64,000 nucleotides of DNA from Methylobacterium sp. 77 (GTDB lineage: Bacteria; Pseudomonadota; Alphaproteobacteria; Rhizobiales; Beijerinckiaceae): the NCBI RefSeq assembly GCF_000372825.1, contig NZ_KB910516.1:1024011-1088010 (forward strand). The letters are read 5' to 3'. Shown here piece by piece: positions 44,736 through 51,909 of this stretch. Both the position numbers and the translations under genes were made by a program. Under the pieces are notes generated by a model, which was not told where the DNA came from, made no database searches, and was given only the letters and a program-made list of their open reading frames with translations. The stretch's first letter is position 1, and every line of letters begins with the position of its first letter.

Positions 44736-47186
44736 ATGAAGAAGCGGACGCTGCGGAGCAGCCTCCTCGTGTCGGTAGCGTTGCTGCCGGGCGTCGCCTA
44801 CGCACAGGCGGTAGTCGTGGGTGGCCAGCAGGCCGTAACGCTGCAGGAACTCGATGTCGTCGCCACCACGCCGACGGCCAACCTGCGCAATGCGCAGGGC
44901 GTCCTGCTCGGCCAGGACCGCGACAAGCTTCCCCAGAACACCAGCGTCCTGACCTCGGCCGACGTCAACCGGGTCGGCACCCCGAGCGTGCTGCGCGCCC
45001 TCGACGAGCGGATCGGCTCGATCAGCATCAACAACGCGCAAGGCAACCCCTTCCAGCCGACCATCACCTATCGCGGCTTCGAAGCCTCGCCGCTCGGCGG
45101 AAGTCCGCAGGGCGTGGCCGTCTACGTGAACGGCAACCGCTTCAACACCTCCTTCGGCGACACGGTGCAGTGGGACCTCATCCCCGACATCGCCGTCGAC
45201 CGCATCGAGCTCGAAGGCTCGAACCCGGCCTACGGCCTCAACGCCCTCGGCGGTGCGTTGAGCGTGCAGCTCAAGAACGGCTTCACCTACCAGGGGACCG
45301 AGCTGAACCTCTCCGGTGGCTCGTTCGGCCGTTTCGGCGGCTCGTTCCAGCACGGCCAGCGCTCGGACAATGTCGGCCTCTACGTCGCCGGCACCGCGCT
45401 TTCGGAGAACGGCTGGCGCGCGCACTCGCCGTCGCGGCTGCGCCAGTTCTACGGCGATCTCGGCGTCCAGGCGGAGAAGGGTGAGTTCCACCTGAACTTC
45501 ATGGGCGCGATCAACAGCCTTACCGGCAACGGCACCCTGCCCGTCGACCTGCTGGCGGCCCAGCGCGACCAGGTCTTCACCTACCCCGACAAGACGCTGA
45601 ATTCGTTCGGACGCATCGGGCTCTCGGGCACCTACGACATCACGCCCACCGTCAACATCTCCGGCAACGCCTATTACGGGCAGTTCGAGCAGAACACCGC
45701 CAACGGCGACGCCGCCGAGGTGGAGCGCTGCGAGGCGAACGAGCGCTTCCTCTGCTCGGAAGGCGCCAACGAGGAGCAGTTCTTCCTGCGCGACCGGCTG
45801 AACCGGCGTGTCCAGGCGAGCAACATCAGGACGGCGAACTTCGCCCGGCTGCCGGCCTTCGCCGATCGGTTCGACGAGGGCGGCCCCTATGCCTTCCTCA
45901 ACTCCACAAAGACGAGCACCGAGAACTTCGGCGTCTCGGTCCAGACCAACGTGCGCGAGACGCTGTTCGGCCTGCCCAACCGCTTCGTCCTCGGCGGCTC
46001 CTACGATGGCGGCCGTACCGCCTTCACCGCCGACAACGCCATCGGCGGCCTGACCTTCGATCGCGGCTTCTTCGGCCCCGGCGTCGTCGTGCGCAGCGAC
46101 GACAACTCGATCACCCCCGTCAGCGTGAAGTCGAGCAACGATTACGGCGGCATCTACCTGTCGAACAACACCGATCTGACCGACCGCCTGACGCTGACGC
46201 TGCAGGGCCGGTACAACATGGCCAAGATCGTGCTGCGGGATCAGATCGGAACGGCGCTGAACGGCGACCATTATTTCGAGCGGTTCAACCCGGGCGCCGG
46301 CTTGAGCTACAAGATCGTTCCCGAGTTCCTCACGGCGTATGGCGGCTATGTCGAGGCGAACCGCGCTCCGACCCCGGCCGAGCTCTCCTGCGCCGATCCG
46401 CTCGCCCCGTGTTCGCTGACCAACTTCTTCGTCGGCGATCCGCCGCTGAAGCAGGTGATCTCCCGCACCGTCGAGGCCGGCTTCCGCGGCAAGCTGCCCT
46501 CGCCGATCGAACTCGGTGTCCTGAGCTGGAAGGCCGGCGTGTTCCGTGCCCGCAACGAGGATGACATCACCTTCGTGCCCTCCGACATCACCATCGGCCG
46601 GGCCTACTTCCAGAATGTCGGCTCGACCCGCCGCCAGGGCGTCGAGGCGAGCCTCAGCATCACGACCCCGGTCTGGAACGCCTTCGTCGACTACGCCTTC
46701 GTCGACGCGACCTTCCAGTCGCCGCTGACCCTGGCATCGGGCGGCAACCCGTTCGCTACTCCGAACCCGGCCCAACCGGACAATTCGGAGGCCAACCAGA
46801 TCTTCGTGAAGCGCGGCGACAAGCTTCCCGGCGTCGCCCCGCACCAGGTCAAGATCGGCGTCCAGTACATGGTCACGCCGGAATGGAAGGTCGGCGTGCT
46901 GGCCCGCGTCGCCACCGGCAAGTACCTCGTCGGCGACGAGTCGAACCTGAACAAGACCACGGGCAATTATGCGGTCATCGGGTTCAACACGAGCTACCGT
47001 GTGAGCGAGCATTTCGAGGTCTACGGCTACGTCGAGAACGCGCTGAACGCGAAATATGCCACCTTCGGTACCTTCTCGCCCGTCGGCGAGGTTCCGATCC
47101 TGGCATTGCCGAATGCCAGCTCCAACCGGAGCCTGGCACCGGGCGCGCCGATCGCGGCCTATGGCGGCATGCGCATCTTCTGGTAG
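44736..47186 (+). CDS. lutH: LutH, TonB-dependent receptor for lanthanide uptake
   Basis: 816-residue TonB-dependent outer-membrane receptor. Signal peptide (SLLVSVALLPGVAYAQA), TonB-box-like ELDVVATTP, plug domain (TPSVLRALDERIGSISINNA, TYRGFEASPLGGSPQGVAVY, GSNPAYGLNALGGALSVQLK) and a 22-strand barrel ending MRIFW with a terminal aromatic. Plus-strand ATG 44736 gives a canonical signal; the frame upstream to 44625 is leader. It has its own upstream region with no iron box recognised and its own terminator. It is presumed to import lanthanide complexes, by analogy with LutH of M. extorquens. Confidence 0.92.
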   Translation: MKKRTLRSSLLVSVALLPGVAYAQAVVVGGQQAVTLQELDVVATTPTANLRNAQGVLLGQDRDKLPQNTSVLTSADVNRVGTPSVLRALDERIGSISINNAQGNPFQPTITYRGFEASPLGGSPQGVAVYVNGNRFNTSFGDTVQWDLIPDIAVDRIELEGSNPAYGLNALGGALSVQLKNGFTYQGTELNLSGGSFGRFGGSFQHGQRSDNVGLYVAGTALSENGWRAHSPSRLRQFYGDLGVQAEKGEFHLNFMGAINSLTGNGTLPVDLLAAQRDQVFTYPDKTLNSFGRIGLSGTYDITPTVNISGNAYYGQFEQNTANGDAAEVERCEANERFLCSEGANEEQFFLRDRLNRRVQASNIRTANFARLPAFADRFDEGGPYAFLNSTKTSTENFGVSVQTNVRETLFGLPNRFVLGGSYDGGRTAFTADNAIGGLTFDRGFFGPGVVVRSDDNSITPVSVKSSNDYGGIYLSNNTDLTDRLTLTLQGRYNMAKIVLRDQIGTALNGDHYFERFNPGAGLSYKIVPEFLTAYGGYVEANRAPTPAELSCADPLAPCSLTNFFVGDPPLKQVISRTVEAGFRGKLPSPIELGVLSWKAGVFRARNEDDITFVPSDITIGRAYFQNVGSTRRQGVEASLSITTPVWNAFVDYAFVDATFQSPLTLASGGNPFATPNPAQPDNSEANQIFVKRGDKLPGVAPHQVKIGVQYMVTPEWKVGVLARVATGKYLVGDESNLNKTTGNYAVIGFNTSYRVSEHFEVYGYVENALNAKYATFGTFSPVGEVPILALPNASSNRSLAPGAPIAAYGGMRIFW

Positions 47187-47210
47187 CCGCTCCCTGACGC
47201 CCCTTCGAAG

Positions 47211-47246
47211 GGCCACCGCTCCGGCAACGGGGCGGTGGCCTTTTTT
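47211..47246 (+). terminator. Intrinsic terminator after lutH
   Basis: Nine-base stem GGCCACCGC / GCGGTGGCC with a 12-base loop and six T, 24 bases after lutH. Confidence 0.9.
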
Positions 47247-47375
47247 GTTGGTCGCCGCATGCGGCGGATGGCCTCCACAGGGGGAGGGTGCATCGCGGGT
47301 TCGACGATGTCGCAGCAACATGCCGGGTGACTCGAGCGTTGGCGTGCCATGTTCGACATTACCGGAAAGCATCAC

Positions 47376-47798
47376 ATGACCAAGGCCCCCAGCGAGGCCA
47401 GGACGTCCTCGGCCAAGGCGCATTCGCCGACCACGGCCTCGCCGTCGATCCGCCTCCTCGTGCCCGTCCTCGTCTTCACCGCCATCGCCGGTCCGGCCTT
47501 CGCCTCGGCCTGCTCCGACCAGATCGCCACGATCGAGCGGCGCCTCAACAGTTCCGGTGCCGTGTCGGTCACCGGCACCGCCTCGGCCGACGGCAAGGTC
47601 GCGGCCAATCCGTCGATGGGGCTCGATGCGCCTCCCGGCGGCAAGCCCACCGATCCCTCGACCACCCCCAACGCCAAGAGTGTCGACCACGCCCGTCACC
47701 TGATCGAGCAGGCGCGCAAGCAGGATGCGGCGGGCGATGCCAAGGGCTGCGAGGACACGATGACCGAGGCCAAGAAGGCGGCGGGCTCCCTGCCGTAA
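47376..47798 (+). CDS. Exported helical-hairpin protein related to LutD
   Basis: 140 residues with an unusual ~25-residue Ser/Thr/Ala-rich N-terminus before the hydrophobic signal (RLLVPVLVFTAIAGPAFASA). The mature part starts CSDQIATIERRLN, has a Gly/Pro/Ser-rich linker and ends with HARHLIEQARKQDAAGDAKG-C and a helix. The two cysteines and two helices align with those of LutD with a linker inserted. ATG 47376 has a GGA site; ATG 47349 lacks one. It lies directly after lutH, where M. extorquens carries lanmodulin, but has no EF-hand. Role unknown; periplasmic metal or helper protein is a guess. Confidence 0.75.
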   Translation: MTKAPSEARTSSAKAHSPTTASPSIRLLVPVLVFTAIAGPAFASACSDQIATIERRLNSSGAVSVTGTASADGKVAANPSMGLDAPPGGKPTDPSTTPNAKSVDHARHLIEQARKQDAAGDAKGCEDTMTEAKKAAGSLP

Positions 47799-47838
47799 CG
47801 GAACAGTCCTGCCGCGCCGGCTTTCGGCGCAAAGACGA

Positions 47839-47876
47839 GAAAGGCCGCCCTTCGCGATGCGAGGGCGGCCTTTCTT
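47839..47876. terminator. Bidirectional terminator hairpin
   Basis: GAAAGGCCGCCCT / AGGGCGGCCTTTC stem of 13 bases, inner CGC/GCG pairs and loop, followed by TTCTT; between the convergent LutD-like and glycosylphosphotransferase genes. Confidence 0.85.
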
Positions 47877-47904
47877 CGTCGGGTGCATCCGTGAGGATGC
47901 CGGA

Positions 47905-49449
47905 TCAGTAGGCGTTCTTGGTGGTCACGAGGGAGAGGGGGGTCGCGAGCATGATCTGGATGTCGAACAGGATCGACCAGTTCTCGATGTAGTAGAGGTC
48001 GTGGTCGACGCGGCGCTGGATCTTCTCGTCGGTATCGGTTTCGCCGCGCCAGCCGTTGACCTGGGCCCAGCCGGTGATGCCTGGCTTGACCTTGTGCCGG
48101 GCGAAGTAGCCGTCGACCACCTGATCGTAGAGGGTCGTGCTGGTCTTGGCCTGAACGGCATGAGGGCGCGGCCCGACCAGGGACAATTCTCCCTTCATGA
48201 CGTTGAAGAGCTGCGGAAGCTCGTCCAGCGACGTCCTGCGGATGAACCGACCGAAGGGCGTGACGCGCGGGTCGCCCCGCGTGACCTGCTTTGAAGCCGT
48301 GTAATCGGATTGGTCCGCATACATGGATCGGAACTTGTAGACCTCGATCGTCTCGTTGTTGAAGCCGAGACGCTTCTGCCGGAACAGGATCGGACCCGGC
48401 GAGGTCAGACGAACGGCGATCGCCAGACCGATCATGACCGGTGCCAGGACCACCAGCATGGCCGCGCCGACGACGCGATCGAAGATGGCCTTGGCGACGA
48501 TGTCCCAATCGGCCATCGGCTTGTCGAACACGTCGAGGACGGGAACGGACCCGAGATACGAATAGGCCCTCGGCCGCAGCTTGAGCTTCGTCGCCTTGGC
48601 GGAGAGCCGGATGTCGATCGGCAGCACCCAGAGCTTGGCCAGCATCTGCAGCAGACGATCCTCGGCCGCGATCGGCAGCGTGAACACCACGAGGTCGAGC
48701 CGGGTCGAGCGCGCATAATCCACGAGGTCGCTGACGGTGCCGAGCTTCGGATAGCCCGCGACCACCGACGACGACCGCATGTCCCCACGATCATCGAACA
48801 CGCCGACGATGCGGATACCGGATTCGGTCTCGGCCTCGAGGGCGCGGATGAGCTCTTCCGCCAGTGGACCACCTCCGACGATGGCCGTGCGGCGATCGAA
48901 CTGTCCCCGCCGCATGCGGGCCGTGACGAAGCGGAGCAGGATGAAACGCTCGGCGAGGAGCAGGGAAAGCCCCAAGGCAAAGAACGTCGCCAGCCAGATG
49001 CGGGAGTAATGGTCCGCGACCTTGGCGAAGACCATCACCGTGGCGACGACCAGGAAGGTCAGCGACCAGGCGGCGGTCAGGCGGAGAGCGGGCTTAAAGA
49101 AGCTGCGGAAGGCGGCGATCCGATAACTGCCGAAAATCTGGAACAAGGCCACCGCCAGTCCGGCGACGGACAGGATCGCCGTGGGATAGCTCCATCCCAA
49201 GGCGACCATGTCGGCGAGTTGAACCCGGTGAATGGCAAAGCCGAGGACAGTGACGAGAAACAGGTCCGCGAGCCGCACGCTGCCTGCCAGCACGACGGGA
49301 GATACCGCACCGCCATGATCGCGGGGGGCGCCGACCTCGGCCGGGGGAATCGTGGACACGACAGGGCCGTAAAGGCCCGCATCGGCGGCATTCAGCTGGC
49401 CGGGGTGTCCCGCCGCTTTCAGAAGGTCGCGGACGTCGAAGGCACTCAT
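47905..49449 (-). CDS. Undecaprenyl-phosphate sugar phosphotransferase (WcaJ/ExoY-type)
   Basis: 514-residue polyprenyl glycosylphosphotransferase that starts exopolysaccharide repeat-unit assembly. N-terminal half has about five membrane helices, then a Rossmann-like CoA_binding_3 segment (RTAIVGGGPLAEELIRALEA), then the catalytic domain: KAIFDRVVGAAMLVVLAPVM, LFRQKRLGFNNETIEVYKFR, RRTSLDELPQLFNVMKGELS, VGPRPHAVQAK and KPGITGWAQVNGWRGETDT. ATG 49449 is preferred over GTG 49458. Confidence 0.93.
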   Translation of the reverse strand: MSAFDVRDLLKAAGHPGQLNAADAGLYGPVVSTIPPAEVGAPRDHGGAVSPVVLAGSVRLADLFLVTVLGFAIHRVQLADMVALGWSYPTAILSVAGLAVALFQIFGSYRIAAFRSFFKPALRLTAAWSLTFLVVATVMVFAKVADHYSRIWLATFFALGLSLLLAERFILLRFVTARMRRGQFDRRTAIVGGGPLAEELIRALEAETESGIRIVGVFDDRGDMRSSSVVAGYPKLGTVSDLVDYARSTRLDLVVFTLPIAAEDRLLQMLAKLWVLPIDIRLSAKATKLKLRPRAYSYLGSVPVLDVFDKPMADWDIVAKAIFDRVVGAAMLVVLAPVMIGLAIAVRLTSPGPILFRQKRLGFNNETIEVYKFRSMYADQSDYTASKQVTRGDPRVTPFGRFIRRTSLDELPQLFNVMKGELSLVGPRPHAVQAKTSTTLYDQVVDGYFARHKVKPGITGWAQVNGWRGETDTDEKIQRRVDHDLYYIENWSILFDIQIMLATPLSLVTTKNAY

Positions 49450-49583
49450 CGTCTGCACTCGTTCAAGCTTACCGTCGGTGAGATGGCCGACGGTGCCATA
49501 TCGAGGTCACGGAACGTTTAACGAAGACATGACGACCGACAGCGCGGAAACAGGGGCGAGCCGGGGAGGGGAGCCGTCTGTCG

Positions 49584-50822
49584 TCAGCTCGACTTCGGCA
49601 ATTGCTTCAGCGTCGAAAGCGGCGTCCTGACGATGGATGCCGCCCGCACCCGCAGAGCGGCAGCGTAACCGGACAGGACATCCGCCCCCATCCGTTTCAT
49701 CGAGAACCGTGTCTGGACGAATTCGCCGAGTGCCCGCGACCGCGCCGAGCCCTGGGCGGGGTCTTCGTCGAGCAGGCGGACGATGGCGCGCTTGAGGGCG
49801 AAAGGATCTCCGGCACCGACGAGATCGGTCGCAGCCGCCCCGAAGATCTCGGGAATGCCGCCCACATTGGTCGAGACGAGGGGTTGCTGGGCGGCAGCGG
49901 CTTCGAGCACCACGTAGGGGAGGGATTCCGCCAGAGACGGAACCACCATGATCCGCCCCTTCGCCAGCGCCGCACGAATAGGCTGGGGCGGCTCGAACGC
50001 CACAGAACCGGACAGGCCGAGCTGGCGCGCGCGCTCCGCCAGTTGATCGGCATCCGGCCCCGAGCCCACCATGAGCAGTCGCGTGGGACGTCCCTCGGCA
50101 TGCAGCCCCACCAAGGCGTCGAGCAGAACCGGAATGCCCTTCGCCTCCCGAAGCTCGCCCACATAAACGAGATCGTAGGCGTCCGCCTTGTGCTGCACCG
50201 GCACGAATTCCGCCTCGTCGATGCCGTTATGGACGATCCTCACGGTGCGGGGCCGGCCGCCCACGAAGCGTCTGTGCCGGCCGGCGACATACTCGCTCTC
50301 GAACAGGAACACGTCGGTGCGCGTCGCGAGCAGGCGCTCGACGCCCATATATATCCGGTGCCGCAGCGTTCCCGGCTTGTAATTATAGCTTCCACCATGG
50401 GGAGTGTAGGCGCGGATGAGCGAAGGCAGATTCGACGGCATGCCAGCGAGGCGCGCATAGGCGCCACCCTTCGCGCCGTGGCCGTGCAGAATCGTGGCGC
50501 CGATACCGCGCGCTCGTCTGGCGACCGCGCGCACCACCACGATATCCGATCCATGCGGATTACGCCGCATCGGTAGCCTGACGATACCGAGCTCGAGATG
50601 CGGCAGGAGATCGTTCAACGCCTCGATCGCGCGCTCGCCGCCGGTCGACGAATCGCAGATCAGCCCGACCTTGTGACCGGCCGCAGCCTGAAGCCTCGCG
50701 AGGTCACAGACATGACGGAACAGCCCTCCGACCGGCGCGCGGAACACGTGCAGGATGCGATGGACCTTCTTGCCCTCGTTGAGGGAGGCACCGACGGACA
50801 GGACGGAGGCGGACGCACTCAC
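49584..50822 (-). CDS. Group 1 (GT4-type) glycosyltransferase
   Basis: 412 residues, GT-B fold: N-terminal HVFRAPVGGLFRHVCDLARL with YTPHGGSYNYKPG, then DLVYVGELREAKGIPVLLDA, LLMVGSGPDADQLAERA and the family EX7E-like segment MVVPSLAESLPYVVLEAAAA and NVGGIPEI. GTG 50822 follows a GTGGAG site. Cytoplasmic; probably adds a sugar to the lipid-linked exopolysaccharide intermediate made by the adjacent phosphotransferase. Confidence 0.9.
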   Translation of the reverse strand: MSASASVLSVGASLNEGKKVHRILHVFRAPVGGLFRHVCDLARLQAAAGHKVGLICDSSTGGERAIEALNDLLPHLELGIVRLPMRRNPHGSDIVVVRAVARRARGIGATILHGHGAKGGAYARLAGMPSNLPSLIRAYTPHGGSYNYKPGTLRHRIYMGVERLLATRTDVFLFESEYVAGRHRRFVGGRPRTVRIVHNGIDEAEFVPVQHKADAYDLVYVGELREAKGIPVLLDALVGLHAEGRPTRLLMVGSGPDADQLAERARQLGLSGSVAFEPPQPIRAALAKGRIMVVPSLAESLPYVVLEAAAAQQPLVSTNVGGIPEIFGAAATDLVGAGDPFALKRAIVRLLDEDPAQGSARSRALGEFVQTRFSMKRMGADVLSGYAAALRVRAASIVRTPLSTLKQLPKSS

Positions 50823-51154
50823 GATAGGAACTCCACGCGACGACCTTTCGAACCGAGAGGGGGTTCGACGTCGGCGGAGACTGGTCTCCAGAGGTGGTGC
50901 GATCGTTAAAACGGTGCGCCGTATCGGCTTCCCGCGTCATCGAAAGGGGAAAACCCTCCTACGCGGTTAGGCAACCCCTAAAGGAAAAGCGAAAAAGCGA
51001 ACCATTGTCGACGAGTCGAGCATGATCCGTCGCGACCTCATCGGGTTGGCTGTCCGGACCGGAACGATGCCTGAGGACACGCGCGGGATGCTCGGCATCG
51101 AACGACTTGCACAGGAGAAAATGCCTGTGTCGAATTGGCTGCGAGTTGGCGTTC
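50823..51154. other. Intergenic region between glycosyltransferase and export gene
   Basis: 332 bases upstream of the leftward glycosyltransferase gene and downstream of the leftward export gene. Short frames exist on both strands but none has protein-like composition or a ribosome site. No terminator with a T-run seen. Presumably promoter and leader of the glycosyltransferase gene. Confidence 0.45.
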
Positions 51155-51727
51155 CTAGAAGAAGCGCTCCTTGACCACGATCGTGTCGCCCGGTCTCACC
51201 GGGTAGGTCATCGGGACGATGCCGGAGACGAGGCCGTTCGGGCCTTCGCGGGTGAGGACGGCATAGTCGCGCGCCGCCCGCGGCCCGAACCCCGCCGCGA
51301 TCGCCACCGCCGTCTCGACGGCCATGCCGTTCACGTAAGGGTACTGCCCCGAGGTCGTGACTTCGCCGAGGATGTAGAACGGACGATAGGCGTCCACCTC
51401 CACCGTGACATGCGGCTCTCGCACGAAACCCGAGGCGAGCTTGGCTTCGATCGTCCGGGCGGCCTGGGCGGTCGACTGCCCCCCGACCTTCACGAGGCCG
51501 ATGAGCGGCATGGCGATGCCGCCGGCGCCGTCGATGGCATAGATGTTGGAGAGGTTGTCCTGGCCGAAGACGATGACGCGGAGCCGGTCGCCGGTCGAGA
51601 GCGTGTAGCGTCCCCCGATCGATCCGGTACCGGTGGCGTCGAGCTGTGCGGTCCTGAAATCGGGACGCAGGCAGCCGCCCAGTGCCAGTGTGGAGGTCAG
51701 AGCGAGGAGAAAGGAGCGCCGTTTCAT
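51155..51727 (-). CDS. Wza/BexD-like polysaccharide export lipoprotein
   Basis: 190 residues, lipobox LALGGC at ~ 15-20 after MKRRSFLLALTSTLA, then a polysaccharide export domain (YTLSTGDRLRVIVFGQDNL, YAIDGAGGIAMPLIGLVKVG) and a SLBB-like repeat (VTVEVDAYRPFYILGEVTTS). Shorter than Wza, like alphaproteobacterial ExoF/GumB-type proteins. ATG 51727. It diverges from the Wzc-like gene, and together they would form the export channel and regulator of chain length. Confidence 0.9.
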   Translation of the reverse strand: MKRRSFLLALTSTLALGGCLRPDFRTAQLDATGTGSIGGRYTLSTGDRLRVIVFGQDNLSNIYAIDGAGGIAMPLIGLVKVGGQSTAQAARTIEAKLASGFVREPHVTVEVDAYRPFYILGEVTTSGQYPYVNGMAVETAVAIAAGFGPRAARDYAVLTREGPNGLVSGIVPMTYPVRPGDTIVVKERFF

Positions 51728-51824
51728 CTTCCAAGCCGCTAAGAGCAAGTTTCTGCCCTTCGTCGTAGGATCATATGGTTAACGAAAGCTGATGCCCCGA
51801 AAGGAATGCGCTGTTCTGCGGTCG

Positions 51825-51849
51825 ATCTTAACCGACGATCAATCTTAAC
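51825..51849. promoter_or_regulatory. Tandem ATCTTAAC repeats in the divergent export promoter
   Basis: Two copies of ATCTTAAC begin at 51825 and 51842 (17-base spacing) in the 182-base region between the divergent Wza-like and Wzc-like genes; a third TTAACGA lies near 51777. The phasing (about 1.6 turns) and location suggest a binding site or simply promoter elements. Weak evidence. Confidence 0.35.
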
Positions 51850-51909
51850 GAGTTCTAGTCTTTCGGCAGGCGCTCGATGCGCTGTCCTGCCTTGCGTAAA
51901 GATCGTCTC

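Noticed and set aside
47376..47798. Lanmodulin
   Set aside because: No DxDxDG-type EF-hand loops; two cysteines and a helix-linker-helix layout instead.
44613..47888. 1091-residue minus-strand open frame opposite lutH
   Set aside because: Long only because of third-position GC bias on the lutH strand; low-complexity R/G/D/V composition, no motifs.
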